DNA of 36,737 nt from an uncultured Oscillospiraceae bacterium (GTDB lineage Bacteria; Bacillota; Clostridia; Oscillospirales; Oscillospiraceae). Below, piece by piece: positions 1 to 7,968 of this stretch. The position numbers and the translations under genes are program-made. Position 1 is the first letter of the stretch. Every line of letters starts with the position of its first letter. Below the pieces are notes generated by a model. That model ran no database searches. It worked only from the letters and a program-made list of their open reading frames with translations, and was not told the origin of the DNA. The stretch covers positions 1 to 36,737 of the forward strand of contig CAJTSQ010000024.1 of NCBI GenBank assembly GCA_910578735.1, read 5' to 3'.

Positions 1-43
1 CATCCTTTTGCACATAGGCCCACAAAGCGTCGTATTTACTCAT
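1..43 (-). CDS. Start of a small unknown protein (partial, runs off left edge)
   Basis: An ATG at 41-43 on the minus strand follows a GGAGG ribosome site with a short spacer and opens a frame (MSKYDALWAYVQKD) that stays open to the window edge. The ATG lies inside the last codons of the upstream histidine kinase gene, whose TAA is at 36-38, so the two are probably translationally coupled. Short clostridial proteins with a similar opening are often unannotated, but 14 residues are too few for a family call. No function is proposed. Confidence 0.5.
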   Translation of the reverse strand, partial: MSKYDALWAYVQKD

Positions 44-1241
44 GAATATCCTCCATTCCTTGATAGGACAGCGTAGCCACCGCCCGGAAAACCTCCCCGG
101 AGACACCGGCCTGCACCATGCCATCGTACTTTTCTGCGGCGGCTTGGGCGCTTTTCAGGCCCCAGCCGTGGAGACCGCCCCCGGTCTTGGTGGTTTTCAG
201 CTCGCCGCCCTCCTGGACAGGGGAGGCGGCGAGGCTGTTCTCCACCTTGATGACCAGCATCTGGTGGATGCGGCGGATGGTGAGGGCTACCGTGCGGCCC
301 GATGGGTCCGGCACCTGCCGGGCCGCCTCGATGGCGTTGTCCAGCAGGTTTCCCAAAATCGCGCACAGGTCCACGCTGCGGATGTTGGTACGGCGGGGGA
401 ACTCCACCTGGGCCTGGAACCGGATGCCCGCCTCCTCCGCCATAGCCGCCTTGCTGTTAATGAGGTAGTCCGCCGTCTCGTCCCCTGTCCAGACGGTGGC
501 GGTCAGGTTCCGCACCGGGGCTTGCAGCTCGTCCAGGTAGCGGACGGCCTCCCCGTACTTCTCATGGGTGAGGAACTGCCGCAGGACACCGATGTGGTTG
601 TGGAAGTCGTGGAACAGCTTGGCGTTGACCTGGTAGGCCCGGTTGAGGTTGGTATAGTCCCGTTCCAGCAGCTCGGCCTGCTCTGATTTCAGCTTTGCCA
701 GCTCCTTTTCTACTTCGTACTGCCGGTTGATCTTGAACACCAGTACCGACATCATCAGCACCACCGACAAAATGGTCCACATGTAGAGGGTGTCGTCCGG
801 GATGGCCAGTACCTTTTGCTCCGACAACGTAACAATCCCGAGGAACCCCGCCAGCGTAACAGCGGAGACAGCCCGAAACGCGGACCTTCCAGGCCGCTCC
901 CGATTGATGAATCCATATACGGCAGCGGCCCCCAACAGAATGTTGAGCAGCCACAGGGCAGACTGCCCGCTGAATGTCTCAGGGTTGAAAAAGTCCGGCG
1001 AGCGGAACAGCACTCCCATCCACGCGTCCAGCAAAAACTGCCAGAAAAAGACACCGATCCCGTAGAAGATTCCCACAAACAGAGCCATACGCAGCCACCC
1101 TGAGCCGGGCTTCTTCCCCTGCGGCCAAAGCCGGGCAATCAAAAGCAGTCCGATGAGAATCCGCAGCGCCCCGGTCAATATGTTGGAGAACATCAGAAAG
1201 CCGAAGACAAATCCGTCCTCGGTGACGGCAATCTGTATCAT
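36..1241 (-). CDS. GHKL-domain (AgrC-like) sensor histidine kinase
   Basis: This is a membrane sensor kinase of about 401 residues. The N-terminal half (about residues 10-180) has five or six hydrophobic segments. A coiled-coil-like stretch rich in Glu/Lys/Leu follows, then the phospho-acceptor region LFHDFHNHIGVLRQ, an N-box (LGNLLDNAIEAA) and a glycine box (GGGLHGWGLKS), which together define the GHKL ATPase seen in AgrC/CitA-type kinases. The ATG at 1241 was chosen over the upstream one at 1304 because AAGGGGGG lies about 8 bases before it. Its cognate response regulator is not visible and may lie beyond the left edge. The ligand is unknown; peptide sensing is common in AgrC relatives but is not shown here. 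Confidence 0.9.
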   Translation of the reverse strand: MIQIAVTEDGFVFGFLMFSNILTGALRILIGLLLIARLWPQGKKPGSGWLRMALFVGIFYGIGVFFWQFLLDAWMGVLFRSPDFFNPETFSGQSALWLLNILLGAAAVYGFINRERPGRSAFRAVSAVTLAGFLGIVTLSEQKVLAIPDDTLYMWTILSVVLMMSVLVFKINRQYEVEKELAKLKSEQAELLERDYTNLNRAYQVNAKLFHDFHNHIGVLRQFLTHEKYGEAVRYLDELQAPVRNLTATVWTGDETADYLINSKAAMAEEAGIRFQAQVEFPRRTNIRSVDLCAILGNLLDNAIEAARQVPDPSGRTVALTIRRIHQMLVIKVENSLAASPVQEGGELKTTKTGGGLHGWGLKSAQAAAEKYDGMVQAGVSGEVFRAVATLSYQGMEDIHE

Positions 1242-1373
1242 GGGACAGCCCCCCCTTGTATTTATTATACATAGCGCACCGCTGAGATGCAAGGAAAGCG
1301 GCATTCAGGGAGTGCCCCAACATACATTTTATTCGGCGCAGGGGCCGCTGTATCGCGACTGAGCTTACAGCAA

Positions 1374-1426
1374 AATAAAAACAGCCAGACCGGAGCCGCT
1401 TCAGGCCGCCGGTCTGGCTGTTTTTT
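1374..1426 (-). terminator. Rho-independent terminator of the nucleoside operon
   Basis: A 13-bp perfect stem (1381-1393 with 1409-1421) is followed on the minus strand by a T-rich run. The plus strand also has six T after the stem, so it could work both ways. It sits directly after the last gene (VOC protein) of the 12-gene operon. Confidence 0.85.
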
Positions 1427-1429
1427 AAT

Positions 1430-1921
1430 TTACATCTGTCCCTTTGCGGCCGCTTCCGCCTTGGTCGTGGGGAGCAGCCGGTTGTCCGGGCCAATGCGGA
1501 GGGCGGAGGCATAGGCCAGCTCCCAGACATAACCGTCGGGGTCCATAATAAAGCCGGAGTAGCCCGGGTTGCCGTCCCAGTCCTTCCAAACCGGCTTTTG
1601 CTGAACGGTGGCCCCGGCGGCCACCGCCCGCTGGAAAATGGCGTCTACCTCCTCGGGGCTGGCGCCGTTGATGGCCAGCAGCAGGCCGTTGTACCGGGGA
1701 ATGGGTTCCAGGGGCAGACCGATCTCCCGGGCCAGAAAATCCAGGGGCACCAGCCCGATGGCAATGTTGGTGCTGAGCACATAGGTGCAGGCCCCATCGG
1801 AGTCCGGCGAGTACTCCCAGCCCAGCGCCTCATAAAAGGCGACAGAGCGGGCCACATCCTTGACGCCCAGGGTCAGGATCGAGACGCTCTTGGCGTCAGC
1901 TCCGGGCAGTGTCGCTTCCAT
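1430..1921 (-). CDS. VOC (glyoxalase/bleomycin-resistance-fold) family protein
   Basis: A 163-residue protein with a vicinal-oxygen-chelate fold: an N-terminal beta strand plus helix typical of the family (LGVKDVARSVAFYEALGWEY) and a C-terminal FIMDPDGYVWELAY stretch holding the usual metal-ligand glutamate. Members include glyoxalases, epimerases, dioxygenases and resistance proteins, so the reaction cannot be fixed from sequence. It is the last gene of the nucleoside operon, starting 18 bases after the TrpA-like gene with a GGGAGGGG ribosome site, and is followed by a terminator. A role as an isomerase or detoxifying enzyme for a sugar-derived aldehyde or ketone would suit the context but is inference. 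Confidence 0.8.
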   Translation of the reverse strand: MEATLPGADAKSVSILTLGVKDVARSVAFYEALGWEYSPDSDGACTYVLSTNIAIGLVPLDFLAREIGLPLEPIPRYNGLLLAINGASPEEVDAIFQRAVAAGATVQQKPVWKDWDGNPGYSGFIMDPDGYVWELAYASALRIGPDNRLLPTTKAEAAAKGQM

Positions 1922-1939
1922 GCCGGTCCCCTCCCTTCT

Positions 1940-2656
1940 TCAGCACTGTGCTTTAAACGCCTGAATGGTCTTAGACATGGCAGGGATGTCGTCGTGGAGC
2001 TTCAGCACGGCGCTGCCCACAAAGATGCCGTCGGCGCCGGCCTCCCTGGCCATCTTGGCGTCCTCCGGGGTGTGGATGCCCACGCCGCAGTAGATGGGCC
2101 GGGTGATGCCCTGGGCACGGAGATGGGCAATGCAGTCCTTCAGAGTGGGGTAATCGGGGTTGACCTGTCCCTCCCCCGGCTTGCCCTGCATGTAGACAAA
2201 GCCATTGGAATCCTTGGCCGAGGCCACCTCCTCAGGCAGCATCTGGAACTGAACATAGCAGCTGACCCCCATGCCGTCGGCAATAAAACGGTTCTTGGTG
2301 GTATCGTCCTTCTGCCCCACCAGGATGATATCCTTAAACTCGTTCTTCCGGCAGAAGGCGATAAAGCGCTCATAGCCGATTTCCAGCACGGTGGCCTCAT
2401 AGGCCAGAAGGATAAAGCGGGTGTTAGGCAGGTTTTTCTTGGTTTCCGCCATCCCCTCCATATACTTCTCATAGTCCGCGCAGGCCTCCAGAGCCACGTG
2501 CATCCGGTTGGCGATAAACTCGCTCTCCAGGAAGGGGTCATGGGCGGGAAAATCGATCTCGATAATATCGCAGCCGGCATCCGCATAGTGTCCGGCCATC
2601 TCCTTGCTGCTGGTAATTGAGGGATATCCGTTGCTCAGATAGCAGATCAAATTCAT
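1940..2656 (-). CDS. TrpA-like TIM-barrel lyase (tryptophan synthase alpha homologue)
   Basis: A 238-residue protein that aligns by eye to the alpha subunit of tryptophan synthase, the indole-glycerol-phosphate retro-aldolase. It carries the strand DIIEIDFPAHDP, matching the TrpA IELG.PFSDP region, and the C-terminal phosphate-binding part (PIYCGVGIHTPEDAKMAREAGADGIFVGSA). Glu33 matches the TrpA catalytic Glu. The position of the catalytic Asp of ADG appears to be Glu44 (DPFLES), and the protein is shorter than usual (about 260-270). No trpB or other trp gene is near. It sits between an iron alcohol dehydrogenase and a VOC gene in a nucleoside-uptake operon. A retro-aldol lyase acting on a phosphorylated sugar or glycerol derivative is the likely role, but the substrate is unknown. 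Confidence 0.8.
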   Translation of the reverse strand: MNLICYLSNGYPSITSSKEMAGHYADAGCDIIEIDFPAHDPFLESEFIANRMHVALEACADYEKYMEGMAETKKNLPNTRFILLAYEATVLEIGYERFIAFCRKNEFKDIILVGQKDDTTKNRFIADGMGVSCYVQFQMLPEEVASAKDSNGFVYMQGKPGEGQVNPDYPTLKDCIAHLRAQGITRPIYCGVGIHTPEDAKMAREAGADGIFVGSAVLKLHDDIPAMSKTIQAFKAQC

Positions 2657-2701
2657 ATGGATTGTCTCCTTCTCTTTATGTTTGCCCTTTCAGGGCGGGA
2701 C

Positions 2702-3838
2702 TTAAAACACCAGTTGAAACAGCTCCACCATCTGCTCCTTGGTGGGGATGATGGGGTTGGTCTTGGTGCAGCCGTCGGCTAGGGCCATAGCCGCCATCTC
2801 CTCCAGCCTGGCCTGATAGGCGCCGGCATCCTTCACCACCTCACTCAGCTTGGCGGGAATATGGAGCTTCTCGTTCAGCGCACGCACCACAGCGGCCATA
2901 TCCTGGCTGCCGAAGGAGGCCGCCATGCTCTCATACAGGGCTTTGGCCCGATCGTCGCCGCTGTTGAACTGGATGATATAGGGCAGGATGATGGCATCCG
3001 CCAAGCCGTGGGCCACATGGAACAGGCTGCCCACGGTGTGGGCCATGCTGTGGACAATGCCCAGGGAGACGTTGGTGAAAGCCATGCCGGCGATCATAGA
3101 GGCGTTAATCATAATCTCCCGGGCGGCCATGTCGCCGCCGTTCTCATAGGCCTTGGGCAGGTTGTCGTGGATATCCGTCACAGCCCGGCGGGCCAGGGTG
3201 TCTGAGACATAGTTGGCCCGGTTGCTCACCAGGGCCTCCAGGGCGTGGGTCATGGCGTCCATACCGGTCTCCGCGGTGATGTGGGGAGGCATGGAGAGGG
3301 TGACCTGGGGGTCGCAGATGGCAATATCGGGCATCATCTCCATGTTGCCCAGCCCGTGCTTCACTCCCTGGTCATCCGAGATGACGAAGGAGCGGGACAC
3401 CTCCGACGCAGTGCCGGCCGTGGAGGGAATGCAGCAGAAGCGGGCCTTCTGGCGCAGCTTGGGGAAGGGGTTGGCGGTCAGTACCTGCTCCAGGGTGGTC
3501 AGCTCCGGGTGTTCATAGTACACCCACATCCCCTTTGCGGCGTCCATGGGGCTGCCGCCGCCCAGGGCCACGATCAGGTCGGGCTGGAACTGCGTCATGG
3601 CCTCGGCCCCCCGCATGACGGTGGCAAAGGAGGGGTCGGGCTCCACGCCCTCAAACACGGCGGTCTCCGCGCCGCCCTCCTTCAGATAGTCCTCCACCTT
3701 GGCCAGAATACCGCTGCGCTTCATGCTGCTGCCGCCGGTGACGATCATGGCCCGCTTGGCCCCCAGGTCCTTCAGGAAGGCCAGGCATCCCTCGCCAAAC
3801 ATCAGCTGGCTGCCGGCCAGCTTCATCGGTCTCATCAT
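2702..3838 (-). CDS. Iron-containing alcohol dehydrogenase
   Basis: A 378-residue group III dehydrogenase related to lactaldehyde reductase, butanol dehydrogenase and 1,3-propanediol dehydrogenase. It has the NAD(P)-binding ALGGGSPMDAAKG motif and the metal-binding region with DAMTHALEALVS followed by GIVHSMAHTVGSLFHVAHG, which supplies the iron-binding histidines. The ATG at 3838 is preferred to one at 3868 because AAAGGAG lies about 10 bases upstream. In this operon it follows BtpA and precedes the TrpA-like lyase, so it probably reduces an aldehyde released by cleavage of a sugar phosphate and thereby re-oxidises NADH. The substrate is inferred from context only. Confidence 0.92.
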   Translation of the reverse strand: MMRPMKLAGSQLMFGEGCLAFLKDLGAKRAMIVTGGSSMKRSGILAKVEDYLKEGGAETAVFEGVEPDPSFATVMRGAEAMTQFQPDLIVALGGGSPMDAAKGMWVYYEHPELTTLEQVLTANPFPKLRQKARFCCIPSTAGTASEVSRSFVISDDQGVKHGLGNMEMMPDIAICDPQVTLSMPPHITAETGMDAMTHALEALVSNRANYVSDTLARRAVTDIHDNLPKAYENGGDMAAREIMINASMIAGMAFTNVSLGIVHSMAHTVGSLFHVAHGLADAIILPYIIQFNSGDDRAKALYESMAASFGSQDMAAVVRALNEKLHIPAKLSEVVKDAGAYQARLEEMAAMALADGCTKTNPIIPTKEQMVELFQLVF

Positions 3839-3869
3839 AGTAATCAGACTCCTTTTCTCTTGTATCAAT

Positions 3870-3892
3870 TCCCCGCCCCGGAGGGCGGGCTT
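3870..3892 (-). other. Intercistronic hairpin between BtpA and alcohol dehydrogenase genes
   Basis: The sequence CCCGCCC-CGGA-GGGCGGG forms a 7-bp GC stem with a tetraloop in the 61-base gap. No T-run follows it on the minus strand, so it is more likely an mRNA-stability or processing element than a terminator. Confidence 0.4.
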
Positions 3893-3899
3893 CTCTTTA

Positions 3900-4694
3900 T
3901 TATCGGCCCAGGCCGGCCAGCACCTCTTTCACCAGCTGGCCGGAGATGGGGTTGGACAGCAGTCCGCCCTCCTTCAGGCTGGAGCCGATGATGGCGCCGT
4001 CGGCAATCTTCAGCTGCTCGCCGATGTTCCGGGCGTTGACCCCGCTGCCCGCAATCACCGGCAGCTTGACCACCTTCTTCACCCGCTGGATCATCTCAAT
4101 GGGGGTCTCCATCCCGATGGCCGAACCGGTTACGATAATGGCATCCGCGCCGCAGTCGGCGGCGTTTTTGGCGGACTGCTCCACAGTGACATGGGGCAGC
4201 ACCATGTTGGTGTGCTTCACCTGCACGTCGGCCAGCACCATGATGTGGTCCATCCCCATGAGGTGGCGGTAGCGCATGCATTCCCGGGCACAGGGGGTGA
4301 TAAAGCCGCCGTAGAACTCCACCGTGTCCACAAACACCGGAATACGCACAAACTGGCAGCCGGTGTAACAGGCGGTGGTGAGGGAGGCCTCCCAGTCGCA
4401 GAAGGCGGCGTCCACCCCCACGGGAATTTTCACCGCGTCCCGCACCTTCTGGGTGGCCACGGCCAGGGCGATCCGCTGGGACAGGTCCATGGCCACCCCA
4501 AAGGGGCTGTCTCCCATGTTCTCCACAATCACCGCGTCCACGCCGCTCTCCTCCAGGGTGAGGGCGTCCTGAACTGCCTGGGCATAGATTTTCTCCACAC
4601 TGCCGCCGTAGCCGGTGGTCCCGGGCAGGGGCAGGCAGTGGACCATGCCGATGACAAACTGTTTTCCAACTCCAAATACTTCTCTGATATCCAT
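3900..4694 (-). CDS. BtpA/SgcQ family TIM-barrel protein
   Basis: A 264-residue protein of the BtpA/SgcQ family. It begins with the family's FVIGMVHCLPLPGT motif, followed by GVDAVIVENMGDSPF, IPVGVDAAFCDW, VLADVQVKHTNM and a C-terminal phosphate-site region (LPVIAGSGVNARNIGEQLKIADGAIIGSSLK). The family is named after a cyanobacterial protein needed for photosystem I stability and E. coli SgcQ of an uncharacterised sugar operon; no enzymatic activity is firmly assigned. The fold and the GSGV phosphate-binding segment suggest a sugar- or nucleotide-phosphate enzyme. Its position after a nucleoside phosphorylase and a PfkB kinase makes a pentose-phosphate derivative the most attractive substrate (inference). 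An AAAGGAT ribosome site precedes the ATG. Confidence 0.88.
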   Translation of the reverse strand: MDIREVFGVGKQFVIGMVHCLPLPGTTGYGGSVEKIYAQAVQDALTLEESGVDAVIVENMGDSPFGVAMDLSQRIALAVATQKVRDAVKIPVGVDAAFCDWEASLTTACYTGCQFVRIPVFVDTVEFYGGFITPCARECMRYRHLMGMDHIMVLADVQVKHTNMVLPHVTVEQSAKNAADCGADAIIVTGSAIGMETPIEMIQRVKKVVKLPVIAGSGVNARNIGEQLKIADGAIIGSSLKEGGLLSNPISGQLVKEVLAGLGR

Positions 4695-4719
4695 TGCTCT
4701 TATCCTTTCTGGAAAATTC

Positions 4720-5478
4720 TCATTTTCCCCTGCGGGTCTGGGCGTAACGCCAGATTCCCTCCAGGGCTGCCCGGCACAGCAGGTCCTCCGCGTCCGTCCG
4801 CTCCTGTCCCTTCAAGACCTCCTTCAAATTCTCCAGCACGGTGACCATGGTGATGACAGCGGTCTTCACCCCCATCAGCCGCCCCACCGTCAGCATACAG
4901 GCGGACTCCATATCGATGCCGGTGACATGCATGGCCTTGAGTTCCTCAAAGACAGGCGCCATATCCCGGCCCCACTCCTTACTGAAGCGGCTGTCGTGCA
5001 TCTGGGAGTAGAAGCCGTCCATGGTGCAGGAGATGCCGTTCAGGCTGCGCTTGCCGAAGTCGGCGGCGGTCTGATTAAGGATGTTCAGCAGCTCCAGGTC
5101 GGCCACGGCGGGGTAGCTCTCCTCCACATAGGTCTTGCTGGTGGACTCCCGCCGCATAGAACCCAGGGGAATGATAAAGTGGCCCAGCATATCGTCCTGC
5201 AGGGACATGACGGTACCCATCCGGACCGCCACCTCCATGCCGCACTCATACATCTCCTCCATGGCGATGGCGGCGCTGGGGGCCCCGATGCCCGTAGAGG
5301 TAACGGTGATCCGCTCCCCCTTATACAGGCCGGTATAGGTGTTGAACTCCCGCATAAAGGCCACCTGCTGGGGTTCCTCCAGATACTGCTTCAACACGTT
5401 GACCCGCCAGGGGTCGCCGGAGAACAAAACATACTTGCTGATGGTCTCAGGGGTGCCCCCCATGTATAGGCTGGACAT
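4720..5478 (-). CDS. Nucleoside phosphorylase, uridine-phosphorylase-like (PNP/UDP family)
   Basis: A 252-residue member of the PNP_UDP_1 family, which splits nucleosides with phosphate to base plus (deoxy)ribose-1-phosphate. Visible motifs are SGDPWRVN (residues 20-27, phosphate binding), TVTSTGIGAPSAAIAMEE (58-75), RMGTVMSLQ (86-94) and GIDMES (187-192), which holds the ribose-binding Met-Glu pair. The length and the GDP, STGIG and MES motifs fit uridine phosphorylase better than trimeric PNP. The usual RxGTTG loop reads RMGTVM, a change next to the base site that could alter specificity. It follows the PfkB gene by two bases with an AAAGGAGAG ribosome site. Cytoplasmic, probably acting on the nucleoside taken up by the adjacent ABC importer. 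Confidence 0.9.
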   Translation of the reverse strand: MSSLYMGGTPETISKYVLFSGDPWRVNVLKQYLEEPQQVAFMREFNTYTGLYKGERITVTSTGIGAPSAAIAMEEMYECGMEVAVRMGTVMSLQDDMLGHFIIPLGSMRRESTSKTYVEESYPAVADLELLNILNQTAADFGKRSLNGISCTMDGFYSQMHDSRFSKEWGRDMAPVFEELKAMHVTGIDMESACMLTVGRLMGVKTAVITMVTVLENLKEVLKGQERTDAEDLLCRAALEGIWRYAQTRRGK

Positions 5479-5480
5479 GG

Positions 5481-6449
5481 TTACATCTCTCCTTTCAGTT
5501 CTTCTGCAAAGCAGCGGCAGCGCTCCAGCAGCTTCTCCTCTGTGGGAGCCCCAGTGCAGCAGCCCTCCTCCTCAATGACGCAGGAGGACAGCACTGTTCC
5601 CAGCATAGCGCACTCCCGGGGCGTCATGTCCCGGAGGTAGCCGTAGAGGAAGCCGGCCACATAGGCGTCTCCCGAACCGGTGGTGTCCACCACGGGCCGC
5701 CCGCCGCAGGTGCAGACCGGGACAAAGGTCTCCCTGATTTTTCCACCTTCCCTATAATAGCACTTGCTGCCGTCCTTGCCAAGGGTGGTGATCAGCAGCC
5801 GGCACAGCCCCTCCTCCAGCAGGACTCCCATATCAAAGCCAAAGATCTGTTCAATGGCCTCCCGCTCCACCTCGTTGGTGAAAATGATGGCGCTGTAGTG
5901 GAGCAGCTCCTCCAGGAAGTCCCGGGGGAAGGCGTCCATGTCCCCCTTCATGGAGAAGACCAGGGGCACACTGTGCTTTTTGCACATCCGGAAAAACGCC
6001 TCGTTGTCCGGCCGGGAGCCCACCGTCATCACGCCCAGCCGGGTACCGGCGAAGATGTGATCGGGCAGGGGCTGAACCAGGGAGCCGTCCATGGCTCCGG
6101 GATAAAACAGGGTGATATGCTGCCCCTCGTTGTCCTGGAGCAGGTAGCACAGAGAGGTGCGCTCACCGGGCACCACGCTGGTGGCCTCCAGAGAGATGCC
6201 CGACTCCTCCAGGAAGCGCTTAAAGCCGATCTCCTCATAGTCCTCCCCCACCCGCATGATGGGCATGGCGTTTACACCCAGCCGGCACAGATCGTAGGAG
6301 ATATTGACCGAGCAGCCGCCATAGCAGATGTCGGCGCTGGTCCTGTTGGAGATCAGGGAGGTAAATCCCACCCGAGCGGGGGACTGTAACTTGACAATAC
6401 GGTCCATGCTCACATAGCCGCTGGTAATCACGTCATAGCGGTTTTCCAT
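5481..6449 (-). CDS. PfkB-family sugar/nucleoside kinase
   Basis: A 322-residue ribokinase-like kinase. It shows the first PfkB signature region (YGGCSVNISYDLCRLGV, about residues 43-59) and the second signature DTTGSGDAYVAGF (255-267), whose Asp261 is the catalytic base and whose GSG forms the anion hole. Relatives phosphorylate ribose, nucleosides, fructose-1-phosphate or, in archaea, ribose-1-phosphate. The gene directly precedes the nucleoside phosphorylase in the transcript, and its ATG begins right after the TGA of the hydrolase gene, with GAGGAG six bases upstream. In this setting phosphorylation of (deoxy)ribose-1-phosphate or of the imported nucleoside is plausible, but cannot be told apart from sequence. 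Confidence 0.9.
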   Translation of the reverse strand: MENRYDVITSGYVSMDRIVKLQSPARVGFTSLISNRTSADICYGGCSVNISYDLCRLGVNAMPIMRVGEDYEEIGFKRFLEESGISLEATSVVPGERTSLCYLLQDNEGQHITLFYPGAMDGSLVQPLPDHIFAGTRLGVMTVGSRPDNEAFFRMCKKHSVPLVFSMKGDMDAFPRDFLEELLHYSAIIFTNEVEREAIEQIFGFDMGVLLEEGLCRLLITTLGKDGSKCYYREGGKIRETFVPVCTCGGRPVVDTTGSGDAYVAGFLYGYLRDMTPRECAMLGTVLSSCVIEEEGCCTGAPTEEKLLERCRCFAEELKGEM

Positions 6450-7040
6450 TCAGCGCTCCTCCTCGATCCGGTCACAGAGCTCCTGGGCGGTCATCACTGT
6501 GCCGAAGTATTTGTCCATGTCGGTCAGATGGATCCGGTTGACCTCCTCTGAATTAGTGCCCACGCAGTCACTGAGCACAATGGGGAAGTAGTCGTTAAAG
6601 TAGGCGTCCTGCACGGTGGCCCGGATGCAGCAGTTGGTTTTGGTGCCCACTACCACCACGTTTTTAATGTGGTTCTCCCGGAGTACCAGGTCCAGGTCGG
6701 TGCCGTAGAAGGCGCTGTAGCGCCGCTTTTGGATGATGTAGTCCTTCTCCTCATCCACAGGGAGCAGGGGGTCCAGGTCCTCCCCGCCGCTGCCCTCGAT
6801 GCAGTTGGGCCGCATCGTCTCCAGGTTCCGGTCATACTTTCCTCTGCGGTAGCGGTGCTGCATAAAAATCACCTGCACACCCCACCGGTGGCAGCGGTCC
6901 ACCAGGCCGGCGATCCGGGGCAGGATTTCCCGGTTCATGGGGTAGAAAACCAGTCCCTCCGGGTCGGTGAAATCCTTCACCATATCCACCACGATCAGGG
7001 CCGTCTCGGCGGGGCGGACGGCGCCAGGGTCAATTCGCAT
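6450..7040 (-). CDS. Isochorismatase-like cysteine hydrolase
   Basis: A 196-residue member of the isochorismatase/nicotinamidase fold. The Asp-Lys-Cys triad is visible: Asp19 in ALIVVDMVKDF, Lys105 in IIQKRRYSAFYGTDL, and Cys138 in GTKTNCCIRATVQDA, with the cis-peptide just before it. Family members hydrolyse nicotinamide, N-carbamoyl compounds, ureidoacrylate or isochorismate. It sits between the permease genes and the PfkB kinase gene, with AAGGAGGG before its ATG. If the operon handles nicotinamide riboside or a pyrimidine breakdown product, this enzyme would deamidate or decarbamoylate the released base. That is inference; the substrate is not evident. Confidence 0.88.
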   Translation of the reverse strand: MRIDPGAVRPAETALIVVDMVKDFTDPEGLVFYPMNREILPRIAGLVDRCHRWGVQVIFMQHRYRRGKYDRNLETMRPNCIEGSGGEDLDPLLPVDEEKDYIIQKRRYSAFYGTDLDLVLRENHIKNVVVVGTKTNCCIRATVQDAYFNDYFPIVLSDCVGTNSEEVNRIHLTDMDKYFGTVMTAQELCDRIEEER

Positions 7041-7053
7041 GGTTGATCCCTCC

Positions 7054-7968
7054 TTAATGTTCAGAGAACGCGCCGCGCACCCGCACCTTGCGCCGGTTGA
7101 TGATGGAGGCGGCGGTGAGTACGGCCACCATGACCACGTAGGGCACCACCTTCAGCAGCAGTGAAGCCGACACCTGGAGGGAGAAGTACTCCGCCAGGGC
7201 GTTGGCCAGGCTGAACAGCACCGCGTACAGGGTACAGGACAGGGGCTTGCCCCGGCCGCAGTAGATGGCGGCGATGGCGATAAAGCCCCGGCCGGCGGTC
7301 ATGTTGTTGGTATACAGCGACAGCCGCTCCAGCGACAGGTTGATGCCCGCCAGGGCGCAGCAGCCCGCGCCGATAAGGATGGCGGCGATCTTATACATGT
7401 TGGTCTTCAGGCCCAGACTGACGGCGGTGTCTTCGCTCTCCCCCACCACCCGGACGTGGATGCCGAAGCGGGTCTGATACATCAGCACAGACATCACCGC
7501 GATCATCAGGTAGGCCACGTAAGTAATGGGGGGATGCCCGCTGAGGATGGGGCCCAGAAGGGGGATATTTTGAATCACGGGGATGTTCAGCACGATGCTG
7601 CTGGTGGAAAACTCGCTCCAGGTGATGCTGGGAACCGACATGATCTTCATGATGAAGCCGGCCACCGCAGGCACCAGCATGTTGATTGCCAAGCCGATGA
7701 CGATGACGTTGCCCTTGAGGGTGACGCCCAGCACCGAGAAGACCAGTCCCAGCGCCATGCAGACGGCAAAGGCGGACAGATAGGCCGCGGGCAGGCTGTT
7801 GGTCAGATTGGCCGCCAGCATGGACACAAAGGCCCCCGCCATCATCATGCCCTCCAGGGCGATGTTCAGTACATTGGCTTTGTAGGCAAAGATGCCGCCC
7901 AGAACACACAGCAGCACCGGGGCCAGGTAGACCACAGATTGATAGATAATGTTGTCAATGGCGCTCAT
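7054..7968 (-). CDS. ABC transporter permease, nucleoside (NupQ/YufQ-like)
   Basis: A 304-residue inner-membrane permease of the BPD_transp_2 family with about eight hydrophobic helices. The motif region ANVLNIALEGMMMAGAFVSML and the later GRGFIAIAAIYCGRGKPLSC segment are typical of the second permease of BMP-dependent nucleoside importers (NupQ in Bacillus, one of the paired permeases in other bacteria). It overlaps the upstream permease gene by four bases (ATGA), which points to a fixed stoichiometry. With its partner it should form the channel that carries the nucleoside delivered by the BMP lipoprotein. Confidence 0.92.
   Translation of the reverse strand: MSAIDNIIYQSVVYLAPVLLCVLGGIFAYKANVLNIALEGMMMAGAFVSMLAANLTNSLPAAYLSAFAVCMALGLVFSVLGVTLKGNVIVIGLAINMLVPAVAGFIMKIMSVPSITWSEFSTSSIVLNIPVIQNIPLLGPILSGHPPITYVAYLMIAVMSVLMYQTRFGIHVRVVGESEDTAVSLGLKTNMYKIAAILIGAGCCALAGINLSLERLSLYTNNMTAGRGFIAIAAIYCGRGKPLSCTLYAVLFSLANALAEYFSLQVSASLLLKVVPYVVMVAVLTAASIINRRKVRVRGAFSEH

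Noticed and set aside
42..686. Long plus-strand frames opposite the histidine kinase (and similar long frames opposite most minus-strand genes)
   Set aside because: They are antisense shadows caused by high G+C at third positions. Their products are low-complexity His/Gly/Val-rich sequences without domains, and ribosome sites are lacking.
1940..4694. Tryptophan biosynthesis operon because of the TrpA-like gene
   Set aside because: No trpB, trpC, trpD, trpE or trpF is present. BtpA is a TIM barrel but does not match TrpC or TrpF, and all neighbours concern nucleosides.
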